From NCBI GenBank assembly GCA_024236075.1, contig JACKLE010000008.1:51999-115998 (forward strand): a DNA stretch of 64,000 nucleotides, given 5' to 3'. Made by a program: the position numbers and the translations under genes. This document shows, in pieces, positions 51,801 through 60,737 of the stretch. This DNA is from Alphaproteobacteria bacterium (GTDB taxonomy: Bacteria; Pseudomonadota; Alphaproteobacteria; JACAEB01). Position 1 is the first letter of the stretch. Each line of letters begins with the position of its first letter. The notes beneath the pieces are model-generated. The model had not been told where the DNA came from, made no database searches, and was given only the letters and a program-made list of their open reading frames with translations.

Positions 51801-53990
51801 TCACAGCGGATTGACCTTGAAGCGCAGGCGCCGCACCTCCGGCGGCTGGCGCCCGCTCAGCACCGCGATCGCCTGGGCGCTCGGATGGTCCGGGCCCGTC
51901 GGGATATCGAGCGAGGCGAAGACGTCGCGCGGAAAGCGGGGCTTGTCCTGCATCGACTCGCTCACGGAGAAGCCCGTGCTCATGCCGTGATGGCCCCCGC
52001 CCTGGCCCGTATTGCCGCCGATGGCGAGGGTGATCTCGGGAAAGGTGCCGCCGAGCTTCTCGGCATATTCGTTCGTGCCGGGATCGTGGTTGCGCAGGAA
52101 GATCTTCACGCCGCAATTGGTGAGAAGGCTGTCGACGGTCTTCTCCCGCTCGACCTCGCGGTGAAGCGCGGCGAGGCTCTGCGTCGCGACGAGATTGGCG
52201 TGGTTGCTCTCGCGGCAGACCTCGAAGAAGCCCGCATCGCCCGAGCCCGCCTCCGAGGTGAAGAATTTCTGGAACTCGTCGCAGACGAAGAGGCTGCGCC
52301 GGCCCTTGCGCACGCGCTTCAGGACCTCGCGGAAATAGGCGAGCTTGATGAGCGTGTTGAGCGTGCGCGACATTTCCGGCTGTCCGGCGGCCGGCATGTG
52401 CACGTAGAAGATCTTCCCCTCGTCCAGCACCTTGCCGAGCGAGAGCGTCGAATGTCCGCTCAAGAGGCTCGGATAGGGCGAGATGAGGAAGGGGTCGAGC
52501 ATGGTCGTGAGCTGGCCGCGCACGCTGTCGCGCGTCTTGTCGGGCAGCGTGAACCAGGCATTGAGGAAGAATTCCTGCGTCTCGAGCGGCGCTGGGCCGA
52601 AGCGGGGCGGCACGGCCTCGTCCTCGTGGCCCGCGACGAGCCCGCGCAGAAGGTCGACGATGCCGGCCTTCTCGGACGTCGTCATCATCTGCAGGCGGCG
52701 GAAATAGGCGCGCAGAGCGGCGGTCTTCGGATCGGAGGCCGCGAGCGCGTCCGCAATGAGCTTCATCGCGTCGAGGCTGTCCGAGACCTCCACGAAATGG
52801 CCGAAGGTGAAGCGCTCCTCCCGGTCGGCCCGGCGCAGCCCCTCGGCGAGATTGAGGAGGAGGAGGCGGGCCTCGAGCGCTTCGGGCTGCTTGGAGAGCG
52901 CGTAGATCTCGGCGAGCGAGGGCGGCTCGCCGGAGAGCGAACTCGCGCGGATGAGCGCGATGGCGTGGCGCAGGAAGAGCTTCGCCTGGTCGATGAAGAA
53001 GGTGTCCCGGTCGCTCTTCATGCCGAGGAGCTTGAGGACCGCCGCGAAGCGCCCCGCGATCTCGAGCTCGTTGTCCTCGGGCGTGTCGAGCGGGTTCCAG
53101 ACGACCGACTTCGCCGGCGCCTCGGGATCGAAGACGACGAGGTCCTGGCTGCGTCCGATCTTCGCGCAGAGGCGCTCGATCTTGTCGCGGTAGTCGCCCT
53201 TCGGGTCGAGGATCAGCGCGGCGGCGCTCTCGCCCATATGCGGCCGGCTCGACACGGAGAGAAGGCCCTCCAGGAAGGAATTGAGAACGGTCACGGTCTT
53301 GCCGCTGCCCGTCTGCCCAAGGACGATCGCGTTGGTGCGGAACTCGTTCCACGACCAGGAGATGCCGCCCGCCTCGAAGCGGTCCTGGTCGACGGGCACG
53401 ACAGGAGGCGCCTCGAGTCGGGCGGCTTCCGTCACGTAGTCGTCGACGGTCAGCGGCACGATGCCGGCGACCTCGAGCTGGCGGCGCATGCCGTTGTGGA
53501 GGCCCGCCAGGAGGCCGATCTTGTTGGTCGAGCGCACGAGCTGGACGATCGCCCAGACGAGGACGGCGAGCCAGATAAGGCCGAGCATCCCGCGCATCGG
53601 GGCGAAGGCCGAAAACATCGACCAGCCGCTCAGCACACGGATGAGCGTGACCGCGACGAGCGCGATGACCGGCATCGTGACCGTCGTCGCGAAATGCTCG
53701 AGCTCGCTTGCGAAGCGGATGGCGGAGGAGGCGACGTTGGGCCCCGCATCGCGATAGGCGAGCGCGAAGCGGGCGCGCAAGAAATCCGCGAGCGGCGTGG
53801 TGAGCGACCAGACCGCGCTCGCGAGCGCCGTGAAGAAGGCGAAGACGAGGGCGAGGCGCAGGAACGAGGTGCCGGGCCCGGGCGCGAGCGTGCGCCCGAC
53901 CGCGTCCGAGATGAAGACGGTGGCGAGGGAGCCCAGGCTCCAGACGAGGAAATTGCGCCGCTCGGCGATCAGGTCGTCAACCTGGCTCAT
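51801..53990 (-). CDS. VirD4/TraG-like type IV coupling ATPase
   Basis: 729 residues. About four membrane spans lie in residues 13-151, then a RecA-like ATPase domain with Walker A GQTGSGKT (225-232), ALILDPKGDY, and a Walker B-type acidic motif in SLFVCDEFQKFF. A TraM-recognition/VirD4 C-terminal pattern (NLVATQSLAALHRE, LLTNCGVKIFLRNHD) follows. Coupling proteins gather substrates and feed them to secretion channels. No relaxase, VirB4 or channel gene is near, so this is not a standard conjugation locus. It precedes the toxin-like gene cluster. Confidence 0.88.
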   Translation of the reverse strand: MSQVDDLIAERRNFLVWSLGSLATVFISDAVGRTLAPGPGTSFLRLALVFAFFTALASAVWSLTTPLADFLRARFALAYRDAGPNVASSAIRFASELEHFATTVTMPVIALVAVTLIRVLSGWSMFSAFAPMRGMLGLIWLAVLVWAIVQLVRSTNKIGLLAGLHNGMRRQLEVAGIVPLTVDDYVTEAARLEAPPVVPVDQDRFEAGGISWSWNEFRTNAIVLGQTGSGKTVTVLNSFLEGLLSVSSRPHMGESAAALILDPKGDYRDKIERLCAKIGRSQDLVVFDPEAPAKSVVWNPLDTPEDNELEIAGRFAAVLKLLGMKSDRDTFFIDQAKLFLRHAIALIRASSLSGEPPSLAEIYALSKQPEALEARLLLLNLAEGLRRADREERFTFGHFVEVSDSLDAMKLIADALAASDPKTAALRAYFRRLQMMTTSEKAGIVDLLRGLVAGHEDEAVPPRFGPAPLETQEFFLNAWFTLPDKTRDSVRGQLTTMLDPFLISPYPSLLSGHSTLSLGKVLDEGKIFYVHMPAAGQPEMSRTLNTLIKLAYFREVLKRVRKGRRSLFVCDEFQKFFTSEAGSGDAGFFEVCRESNHANLVATQSLAALHREVEREKTVDSLLTNCGVKIFLRNHDPGTNEYAEKLGGTFPEITLAIGGNTGQGGGHHGMSTGFSVSESMQDKPRFPRDVFASLDIPTGPDHPSAQAIAVLSGRQPPEVRRLRFKVNPL

Positions 53991-54027
53991 CGCGCGGCGC
54001 TCCGGGGACCGGCGGGGGGTCCCCGGC

Positions 54028-54804
54028 CTATTTCACCGTGACCGGAAGATCGACGATCGAGAAGGTGCGGATGTCGATCTGCCCGCCGAGGTCCTTGATG
54101 GCGAAGGCGCCGGACGTGCTGAGCGAGGTGGGCCTGTAGCTCGACGTGAAGCTGCGGTTCTTGTCGGGCTGCTTGATCGTCCAGCGAGGCGTGCGGGTCA
54201 CGGTCAGCTCGACGCGCTGACCGGGCGCGAGCGTGAGGAAGCCCGCGGCATTGTCGAAGCAGTCCTGGAAGTTGGGCGGAACCGCGCCGCACACGGGCAC
54301 GCCCGTCGCGACGAACTGCGTCTCGAAGGCGCTGTAATGCGATACGTTGTCGTGCGGCATGAGATCGATGCCGGTGTCGTCGACCGCCGTGATCGTCTTG
54401 CCCAGGAACATCACCTTGACGTCCGCGCTCGACGCGTTCTGCACGAGGAAGCGCAGACGCAGGTCGAGGTTCGCCTGGTCGTTTGCCGTCGTCACGGTGA
54501 AGTTCGGGTCTCGCGGCGTCACGACCAGAGGCCCGAGCTGCTGCGCGGCCATCGGGTCGTAGGCGGGCGGCGCGGATGCCTCGACCGGCGCTTCCGGAGC
54601 GGGCGCGGTCGGCGCGGGCGTCTCCGCGACAGGCATGGGGGCGGGATCGGCCGCCGGCTCGGCGGGCGGCGTCATCACGCTCGGCGGCGGAGCGGGAATT
54701 GCCGCATCGGGAGCCGCCGGGGGGCTCGCCTGCGCGAAAGCAAGGCTCGACCACAAAAGTGCGCCGGAGGCCGCCAGGAGGCCTGCACCGAATCTCATCT
54801 GCAT
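54028..54804 (-). CDS. Secreted protein with Pro/Ala-rich linker, unknown function
   Basis: 258 residues from the ATG at 54804 (54816 is an alternative). A signal peptide ends at LAFAQ. Residues 25-95 are a Pro/Ala-rich flexible linker, a form used to span the periplasm or cell wall. The C-terminal domain is beta-rich (DLRLRFLVQNASSADVKV, LAPGQRVELTVTRT, DIRTFSIVDLPVTVK in outline) with two cysteines near residue 200 that may pair. It lies between the VirD4-like gene and the large periplasmic protein gene. No family recognised. Confidence 0.65.
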   Translation of the reverse strand: MQMRFGAGLLAASGALLWSSLAFAQASPPAAPDAAIPAPPPSVMTPPAEPAADPAPMPVAETPAPTAPAPEAPVEASAPPAYDPMAAQQLGPLVVTPRDPNFTVTTANDQANLDLRLRFLVQNASSADVKVMFLGKTITAVDDTGIDLMPHDNVSHYSAFETQFVATGVPVCGAVPPNFQDCFDNAAGFLTLAPGQRVELTVTRTPRWTIKQPDKNRSFTSSYRPTSLSTSGAFAIKDLGGQIDIRTFSIVDLPVTVK

Positions 54805-54941
54805 TGCTGTCCCCATCCTAGTTGCGCGCACCCCGCGTGCGCGCCTTGCGCGGAGCCGGCGCGTCCGGCCGGCACCGATATCCCGACGACGATCGAGCTG
54901 CGCTTCCCCTGCGGTTTCCGCACGTCGGCGCCGCCTGAAGA

Positions 54942-56720
54942 TCACTCCCCAAGCTGCGCCATGGCCCGCTCATAGATCGTTTTGGCCGCATTACTATGGA
55001 CGTGGTCCAGAGCCGTTTGCAAGTCGCGGTCGGCGCCCGTCGCCACGATCTCGCCGAGATCGGCGCTGCGGCCCGAATAGCTCCAGGCGAGGCGCGCGGC
55101 GAGCTTGAGCTCGCGCTGCGGCATGCCCGTCTTCGCGTCCCGGCCCGCGTCGCGCAGCGCCGGATTGCTGAGCGCGATCGAGATCACGCTGTCGCCCGGG
55201 GCGCTGCCCGCCCGAAAGCCGCCGCCCACGAGAAGGGCGGAGAGCTTGTCGCAGACGGGCTTGATGAGGCGGTCGGAGATGCGGCTGCAATCGACATAGG
55301 CCGCGAGGGCGCCCGCGCCGCCCTTGGCGAGCCGGCCGGTGATCTCCACGAAGGCCTGGGCGAGCACCGCGAAGGCGCTCTTCGTCGCGGCGTCGACATC
55401 CCCGGCGTCGAAGCTGTTGAGCTCGATGGTTCCGGGCGCGGCGACGGCCGCCATGATCTGCTTCACGCGCTCCTCGACGCCGGCGTCCGAGCCGCCCCGC
55501 TGGCGCAGAGCCTTCCAGTCGGCGGCGACGCTGCGCACGATCTCCATACGCTTGTCGTGGCCGGCGACATCCTTGGCGACGCCCTCCAGGCGCTCGCGCG
55601 CCGTGCCGCTGAGCTCGACCTTCTGCGCGTCGGCCATGCCCTGAAGGCGCAGAAGCTGGGCCGCCGCCGTCAGCGTCGTCTTTCGTCCGTACTCGCCGAG
55701 CATGATGTCGATCGCGTCGGCGAGCGAGGACTTGACGGCCTTGTCGATCGTCGCGAGATCCGTGCCCGGCAGCGCGCCCTGGGCGATGCGCGCCCGGTCG
55801 AACTCGGTCAGCGAGGCGACGGCGCGGACATAGGGGAGGGGCTCGCCCGCGCGCCGCGCATCGGCCGCCTTGAGCGCCGCGATGCGCCGGTCGCTCTCCT
55901 CGATCGCACGGGCGGCGTCCGTCGCGGCCTCGACCGCCTCGCGATCGGCGGCGCCGAGCTCGGCGGGATCGATCGCGATCTTCAGCATGCCGATTTTCTT
56001 GTAGCCCTCCGCGAGATCGCTCACGGTCGAGAGGTTCTGGCTGTCCGCGCCCGAGTAGAGACGGGCGAGGGGGGAGAGCGCCGTGAGGAGGGTCAGGGCC
56101 TCGTCGCGGTCGGCGCCCGCCTGGTCGGCGGCCTTGACGGCGGCCGCCTTGTCCTGCGTGCCGGCGCGGTCGAGGTCGAACTGCTCGAGGTTGCTCCGCG
56201 CGCTCGCGACGGACTTCGCGCCGGCGAGCGAGCGGCGCTTGCCGTATTCGGCGAGCGCGCCCGCGAGCGCGGCCCAGTGCGCATCGCTCGCCTCGAGCTT
56301 CCCGCCGCAGGTCTTGACCTCGTCGAGGATGTCGCGCTGGGCCGGCGTCGCGCGCGGAAGATCGGCTTCCGTGACGCCGCAGCTTCCGACGGCGGCGACG
56401 AGGCCCTCGCAGCGCTGGCCCTCGGGCGCCTTCTGCATGGCCGGATGGTTCGCCCGCGTGCCGAGGCAGGCGAGCGCCTGCGACACCGCCCCGACCGGGT
56501 TCACGGTCCCGCCTCCGCCGCCCCCGCCGCTATAGGTGCCGCCGCCTCCGGGCGGCGGGCCGGCGACGGGCGGCTGCCCTCCACCGCCTCCTCCTCCGCC
56601 CCCGTTCCCGCCGACCGGGATGAGCGCGAGAAGGGTGACCGCCCCGGCGGCCATCACGCCGCGCCGCCAATTGGGCGCGTCGCGCCAGAGTTGCCGCGCC
56701 GTCGTCAGAATCTTGCGCAC
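54942..56720 (-). CDS. Large membrane-anchored helical protein with Gly-rich linker
   Basis: 592 residues from a GTG at 56720 with GAGGA upstream. One span at about 21-37 is followed by a Gly/Pro-rich linker (38-72) and then some 500 residues of Ala-rich helix, with five or more cysteines near the start of the domain. The likely layout is a single inner-membrane anchor with a long extracytoplasmic helical domain. It starts 22 bp after the AAA+ gene upstream. I do not recognise a family; a structural component of an envelope complex is plausible. Confidence 0.65.
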   Translation of the reverse strand: MRKILTTARQLWRDAPNWRRGVMAAGAVTLLALIPVGGNGGGGGGGGGQPPVAGPPPGGGGTYSGGGGGGGTVNPVGAVSQALACLGTRANHPAMQKAPEGQRCEGLVAAVGSCGVTEADLPRATPAQRDILDEVKTCGGKLEASDAHWAALAGALAEYGKRRSLAGAKSVASARSNLEQFDLDRAGTQDKAAAVKAADQAGADRDEALTLLTALSPLARLYSGADSQNLSTVSDLAEGYKKIGMLKIAIDPAELGAADREAVEAATDAARAIEESDRRIAALKAADARRAGEPLPYVRAVASLTEFDRARIAQGALPGTDLATIDKAVKSSLADAIDIMLGEYGRKTTLTAAAQLLRLQGMADAQKVELSGTARERLEGVAKDVAGHDKRMEIVRSVAADWKALRQRGGSDAGVEERVKQIMAAVAAPGTIELNSFDAGDVDAATKSAFAVLAQAFVEITGRLAKGGAGALAAYVDCSRISDRLIKPVCDKLSALLVGGGFRAGSAPGDSVISIALSNPALRDAGRDAKTGMPQRELKLAARLAWSYSGRSADLGEIVATGADRDLQTALDHVHSNAAKTIYERAMAQLGE

Positions 56721-56742
56721 GCCGGTCCTCGTGAAATCGCGC

Positions 56743-57639
56743 TCAGGAATGCAGGCTGTCGATGGCGTGCTGCACGTCGTCGCCGGACACGGTCTGAAGC
56801 TGTTCCGGCGACAGCGTCTGCAGATCCTCGATCTCGCTCAGCCGCTCGGCCTGCGAGGTCACGACCTTCTCGAAAAATCCGCGCACGTCGCGTGCGTTGC
56901 CGAACTTTTCACCCGCCGCGCGCGCCATGGTCCCGATATGGATCTGGGCGGTGCGCATCGCCGCGTCGTCGAAGATGATGCCGTTGTCCTTGGCGATCGA
57001 CTGGAAGATCGCGGTGAGCTCTTCCTTGTTGTAGCTCTGGAACTCGATGAAGCGCGAGAACCGGCTCTTCAGCCCCGGGTTCGAGGCGACGAATTCGTGC
57101 ATCTGCTCGCCGTAGCCGGCGACGATGATGACGAGCCGCTCGCGGTTGTCCTCCATCAGCTTCAGGAGCGTGTCGACGGCCTCCTGGCCGAAGGGGTCGC
57201 GCTCCGGGCCCTGATTGGTGAGCGTGTAGGCCTCGTCGATGAAGAGGACGCCGTCGAGCGCGCGGTCGACGATCTCGCTGACCTTGGGCGCGGTCTGCCC
57301 GACATAGGGCGCGACGAGATGGCTGCGGTCGACTTCGATGCAGTGGCCGCGCTGGAGAAGGCGGATCGCCCTCAGCATGCGCCCGACCTTGCGCGCGACG
57401 ACGGTCTTGCCCGTGCCCGGGGGGCCGGCGAAGACCATGTGCATGTTGATCGCGGTCGTCGGCAGGTCGCGCTCGCGGCGCTCGACCATGACGCGGGCGA
57501 AGGAGATGAAGCGGTTGAGCTCGAACTTCACGGCCGAGAGGCCGACCATCTTGTTGAGCTCGTCGACGACGGCCTGGAGCTTCTCCGAGCGGGCCGCGGC
57601 GCCCGGCGGCGGGCCGACACCGATCTTGGGACTGGACAT
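56743..57639 (-). CDS. CbbX/EccA-like AAA+ ATPase
   Basis: 298 residues. A short disordered start, a VGLSAVKFELNRFI segment, Walker A GPPGTGKT (72-79), a pore-type APYVGQT loop, Walker B VLFIDEAY (131-138), sensor I VIIVAGY and arginine fingers in KSRFSRFIEF. This is the SpoVK/CbbX/EccA branch of AAA+ proteins, hexameric remodelling enzymes. EccA of type VII secretion acts on substrates before export, so a similar role beside a coupling ATPase is possible. AGGAAAAGG precedes the ATG. Confidence 0.9.
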   Translation of the reverse strand: MSSPKIGVGPPPGAAARSEKLQAVVDELNKMVGLSAVKFELNRFISFARVMVERRERDLPTTAINMHMVFAGPPGTGKTVVARKVGRMLRAIRLLQRGHCIEVDRSHLVAPYVGQTAPKVSEIVDRALDGVLFIDEAYTLTNQGPERDPFGQEAVDTLLKLMEDNRERLVIIVAGYGEQMHEFVASNPGLKSRFSRFIEFQSYNKEELTAIFQSIAKDNGIIFDDAAMRTAQIHIGTMARAAGEKFGNARDVRGFFEKVVTSQAERLSEIEDLQTLSPEQLQTVSGDDVQHAIDSLHS

Positions 57640-57667
57640 GGTCTTTCTGCCTTTTCCTGCGACGTTG

Positions 57668-58771
57668 CTAATGGTCCCTGAGGTCGGCCGGCGTCACCGT
57701 GTCCGCGCGGCGCTCGGCGAGGCGCAGCGCGACCTGCTCGGCGAGCCTGCGGGCGGCCTCGGCATTGTCGAAGCCGGCCCCGTGATCCTGGCGCTCGCGG
57801 CGCAGCATGCGCTCGGCCGTGTCCTCCGCCTCGCCGCCCAGCTTGAGGCCGCGCTGCGTGATCTGGTTGCGGAAGAGCGCGAGCAGGTCCTTGTCGCCGA
57901 GGGCCGCGAAGGCGACCGGAAACACGCTGTGGCGCATAAGAAGGCGGCGGCCGGCATCGCCTTCGAGCCAGTCGGGGCCGCGCACGTCGGGTCCCGAGGA
58001 GACGGCGGTGAGCACGACGCAAAGCTTGCCCGGATTGCGGCTCGCCGCTGCGTCGAGCAGGGCGAGAAACTGGCTCACGAAGGTGCCGCCCGCGAGATCG
58101 TCCGCATGCGCGAGCCAGTCGGCATTGTCGACCAGCAGGACGCCGTCGAGCGACTGCTCGATGCGCACCTGCCACTCCCGCTCGAGGCTGGCGACCGCCA
58201 TGCTGCCGACCGGCCGCGCGAGCTCGACCGTCTTGCGGATCGCGACCGCGCCGTGTCCGTAGAGCAGGTCGACGAGGAGCTTGGCGAGGAAGCTCTTTCC
58301 CGTGCCCGCCGGCCCGTGGACGAGAAAGATCGCGGCCCGGTCCGCGCCGAGGCTGCGCCGGCCGCGCGAGGCCGCGTCCTCGGCGATCGTCAGATAGCGG
58401 CGCACCGCGGCGAGCCCGTCCGCCTGGCCGAGGATCTGGGAGAGCTTCGCCCCGGCCTCGGCCGCGATGCGCGCCCGGTCCGCCGGATCGTCGGTCGCCT
58501 TGGGATCGCTCTTGCGGCCCTCTTCGGCCTTCGCGGCGGGCCCCAGGAGGAAGGAGAGGACCATATGCGCCGGCCGGCTCTGCCCGAGGAACGGCAGATA
58601 GCCCGCATGGTAGGCAAGCGCCACGGCGAGCACGAGCCAGAGGATGATGGCCGCCATGCCGAGATAGGGCTTGATGGCGCTCAGTATGCTGAGCGCGAGG
58701 ATGAAGAGCACAACGCCGCCCGCGAGAAGAAGCGGCCATGGCAGCTTGGCGCGTCGCTTGGCTCGGATCAC
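57668..58771 (-). CDS. Membrane-anchored AAA-type ATPase with variant Walker B
   Basis: 367 residues from a GTG at 58771, which overlaps the stop of the preceding gene by 4 bp (GTGA). Two N-terminal spans (about 12-32 and 39-58) are followed by an AAA domain with Walker A GPAGTGKS (153-160). The Walker B reads VLLVDN (211-216), with Asn in place of the catalytic Glu, so ATP hydrolysis may be slow or absent. It starts 28 bp upstream of the CbbX-like gene; the two could form a mixed complex. Confidence 0.8.
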   Translation of the reverse strand: MIRAKRRAKLPWPLLLAGGVVLFILALSILSAIKPYLGMAAIILWLVLAVALAYHAGYLPFLGQSRPAHMVLSFLLGPAAKAEEGRKSDPKATDDPADRARIAAEAGAKLSQILGQADGLAAVRRYLTIAEDAASRGRRSLGADRAAIFLVHGPAGTGKSFLAKLLVDLLYGHGAVAIRKTVELARPVGSMAVASLEREWQVRIEQSLDGVLLVDNADWLAHADDLAGGTFVSQFLALLDAAASRNPGKLCVVLTAVSSGPDVRGPDWLEGDAGRRLLMRHSVFPVAFAALGDKDLLALFRNQITQRGLKLGGEAEDTAERMLRRERQDHGAGFDNAEAARRLAEQVALRLAERRADTVTPADLRDH

Positions 58772-59439
58772 GGGCTCACCACCACTGGAATGCCGAACTC
58801 CTGGCCGACCTCCATGAACGGCAGATTGACGGGCGCGCCGCCGGAGGTGATGGAGATCGTGATGCCGCCGCCCCCGTCCTTGGTGCCGAGAATATTGATG
58901 ATTCCGGAGGACGGCTCGGGCAGATAGACCTTGGTCGCGGCGTTGCGGATCATGACCTCGGTTTCGTAGCCCTCGCTCTGGATGCGCACCCAGTCGCCGT
59001 CCTCGACGACGACGTCCTGCACGGTGATCCACACCAGGCGCACCTGGCCGGACTGGACGGCCGTCTCCATCGCCTGCTCCTGCGCGGGCGGCAGCTTCAT
59101 GGCGGCGATGGCCGTCTTGCTCTCGGCGAAGGGAACCGTCTTGACGGCGATCGGCGCGGCGGCGGCGAAGGCCGTGGCCCAGGCGTTTTTCTGCGCGTCG
59201 GTGACGTGATCGGATTTGGGGCCGAGGACCAACGAGAAGGCGACCGCGACGACGGCGATGACCGCGGTCGCGAAGGCGACCGGCGGCAGCCAGCCGGGCG
59301 CGCCCTTCTTGCCCTCGCCGCTCGTGGGGTCGCGTCCGAGCCCCTCGATCATGGTGAGGACGCGCCGGCGGCGCGCGGCGGCCTTGGTCCGCGTCTGCGC
59401 TTCGGTTTCGGTCTCCGGCGGGAGAGGAGGTTCCGCCAT
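58768..59439 (-). CDS. Single-span membrane protein with extracytoplasmic beta domain
   Basis: 223 residues. A charged cytoplasmic start (KAAARRRRVL), one span at about 52-72, then an outside domain with helices and a beta-rich end (VRLVWITVQDVVVEDGDW, VMIRNAATKVYL in outline). No family recognised. It is the first gene of the nine-gene minus-strand operon and is coupled to the membrane AAA gene by a GTGA overlap. The 179-bp region upstream separates it from the divergent helicase gene and should hold both promoters; I see no clear boxes. Confidence 0.7.
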   Translation of the reverse strand: MAEPPLPPETETEAQTRTKAAARRRRVLTMIEGLGRDPTSGEGKKGAPGWLPPVAFATAVIAVVAVAFSLVLGPKSDHVTDAQKNAWATAFAAAAPIAVKTVPFAESKTAIAAMKLPPAQEQAMETAVQSGQVRLVWITVQDVVVEDGDWVRIQSEGYETEVMIRNAATKVYLPEPSSGIINILGTKDGGGGITISITSGGAPVNLPFMEVGQEFGIPVVVSP

Positions 59440-59618
59440 AACGCCACCCCAATACAGAATCTCGTGATAGCCCCGGCCATTACATGATGGACATACCCCA
59501 ATGTCGAGAGGCGGGCCATGTTTGGCGGGACGCGGCCGGGGGAAGGCTGGCGCGCGCCTTGAGGGCGGGGAGGGCGCGACCTAGACTTCCCGGCCCGTCC
59601 CCCCTCCCGGCAGGCCCC

Positions 59619-60725
59619 GTGACCAGCTTCACTCCCGAGCAGGACCGCGCGCTCAAGGCCGTCTCGCGCTGGCTCGCCGAGCGGCCGGGCCGCGATGCGC
59701 CGCCGATCTTCCGGCTGTTCGGCTATGCCGGGACCGGCAAGACGACGCTCGCGCGCCACGTGGCGGAGTCGATCGACGGAGAGGCCCGGTTCTGCGCCTT
59801 CACGGGCAAGGCGGCGCTCGCGATGCGCCAGCGCGGCTGCCCCGACGCCTCCACCATCCATGCCCTCATCTACCGCCCGCGCTCGCGCGACGAGGAGACG
59901 CCGAGCTTCGTGCTGTGGGACGAGGCGCCCATCGCCGGCGCGGGCCTCATCGTCGTCGACGAGTGCTCGATGGTCGACGAGGAGCTGGGGCGCGACCTCC
60001 TCTCCTTCGGCGTGCCGGTCCTCGTCCTCGGCGATCCCGCGCAGCTCCCGCCCGTCTCGGGAGGCGGCTACTTCACGGCGGCCGAGCCCGACGCGATGCT
60101 CACCGAGGTCCACCGCCAGGCGGCGGACAATCCCATCGTGCGCCTGTCGATGATCGTGCGCGAGGGCGGGACGCTGGAGCCCGGCACCTACGGCGAAAGC
60201 GAGATCGTCCCGCGCAAGGCGCTCGATCCGACGCGCGTCTACGAGGCGAGCCAGGTCCTGGTCGGGCGCAACGTCACGCGCGCGGCCTTCAACCGGCGCC
60301 TGCGCGCGCTCAAGGGCTTCGAGGAGGGGCTGCCGGTCGCGGGCGACAAGCTCGTCTGCCTACGGAACAAGCGCGCGAAGGGCCTCTTCAACGGCAGCCT
60401 GTGGTCCGTCAAGGAGCGCGCGGTGTCGAAGCACCGCCTCGTCACCATGCGCCTCCTCCCCGAGGACGCCGGCCTTTTCGATCCCGTCAAGGTGACGGCG
60501 CGGCCCGAATGCTTCGAGGGCGGGCTGGCCGATCTCGACTGGTCGGCGCGCAAGCGCTACGAGGAGTTCGACTTCGGCTATGCCCTCACCGTGCACAAGG
60601 CGCAGGGCTCCGAGTGGGAGAGCGTCGCCCTGTTCGACGAGAGCTTCGCCTTCGGCGAGGCCCGGGCGCGCTGGCTCTATACCGGCATCACCCGGGCCAT
60701 GGAGCGCCTGACGGTGGTCGTCTAG
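59619..60725 (+). CDS. RecD-like superfamily I DNA helicase
   Basis: 368 residues from a GTG at 59619; the longer frame from 59484 adds a non-conserved leader. Motif I is GYAGTGKTTLA, motif II VVDECSMVDEE, motif III LGDPAQLPPV, and late motifs include LTVHKAQGSEWESV and LYTGITRAMERL. This is the short AAA_30/UvrD_C2-type helicase common in bacteria and phages. It diverges from the AAA/VirD4 operon, so a functional tie is possible but unproven. Confidence 0.88.
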   Translation: MTSFTPEQDRALKAVSRWLAERPGRDAPPIFRLFGYAGTGKTTLARHVAESIDGEARFCAFTGKAALAMRQRGCPDASTIHALIYRPRSRDEETPSFVLWDEAPIAGAGLIVVDECSMVDEELGRDLLSFGVPVLVLGDPAQLPPVSGGGYFTAAEPDAMLTEVHRQAADNPIVRLSMIVREGGTLEPGTYGESEIVPRKALDPTRVYEASQVLVGRNVTRAAFNRRLRALKGFEEGLPVAGDKLVCLRNKRAKGLFNGSLWSVKERAVSKHRLVTMRLLPEDAGLFDPVKVTARPECFEGGLADLDWSARKRYEEFDFGYALTVHKAQGSEWESVALFDESFAFGEARARWLYTGITRAMERLTVVV

Positions 60726-60737
60726 CGCCCCGCCCGC

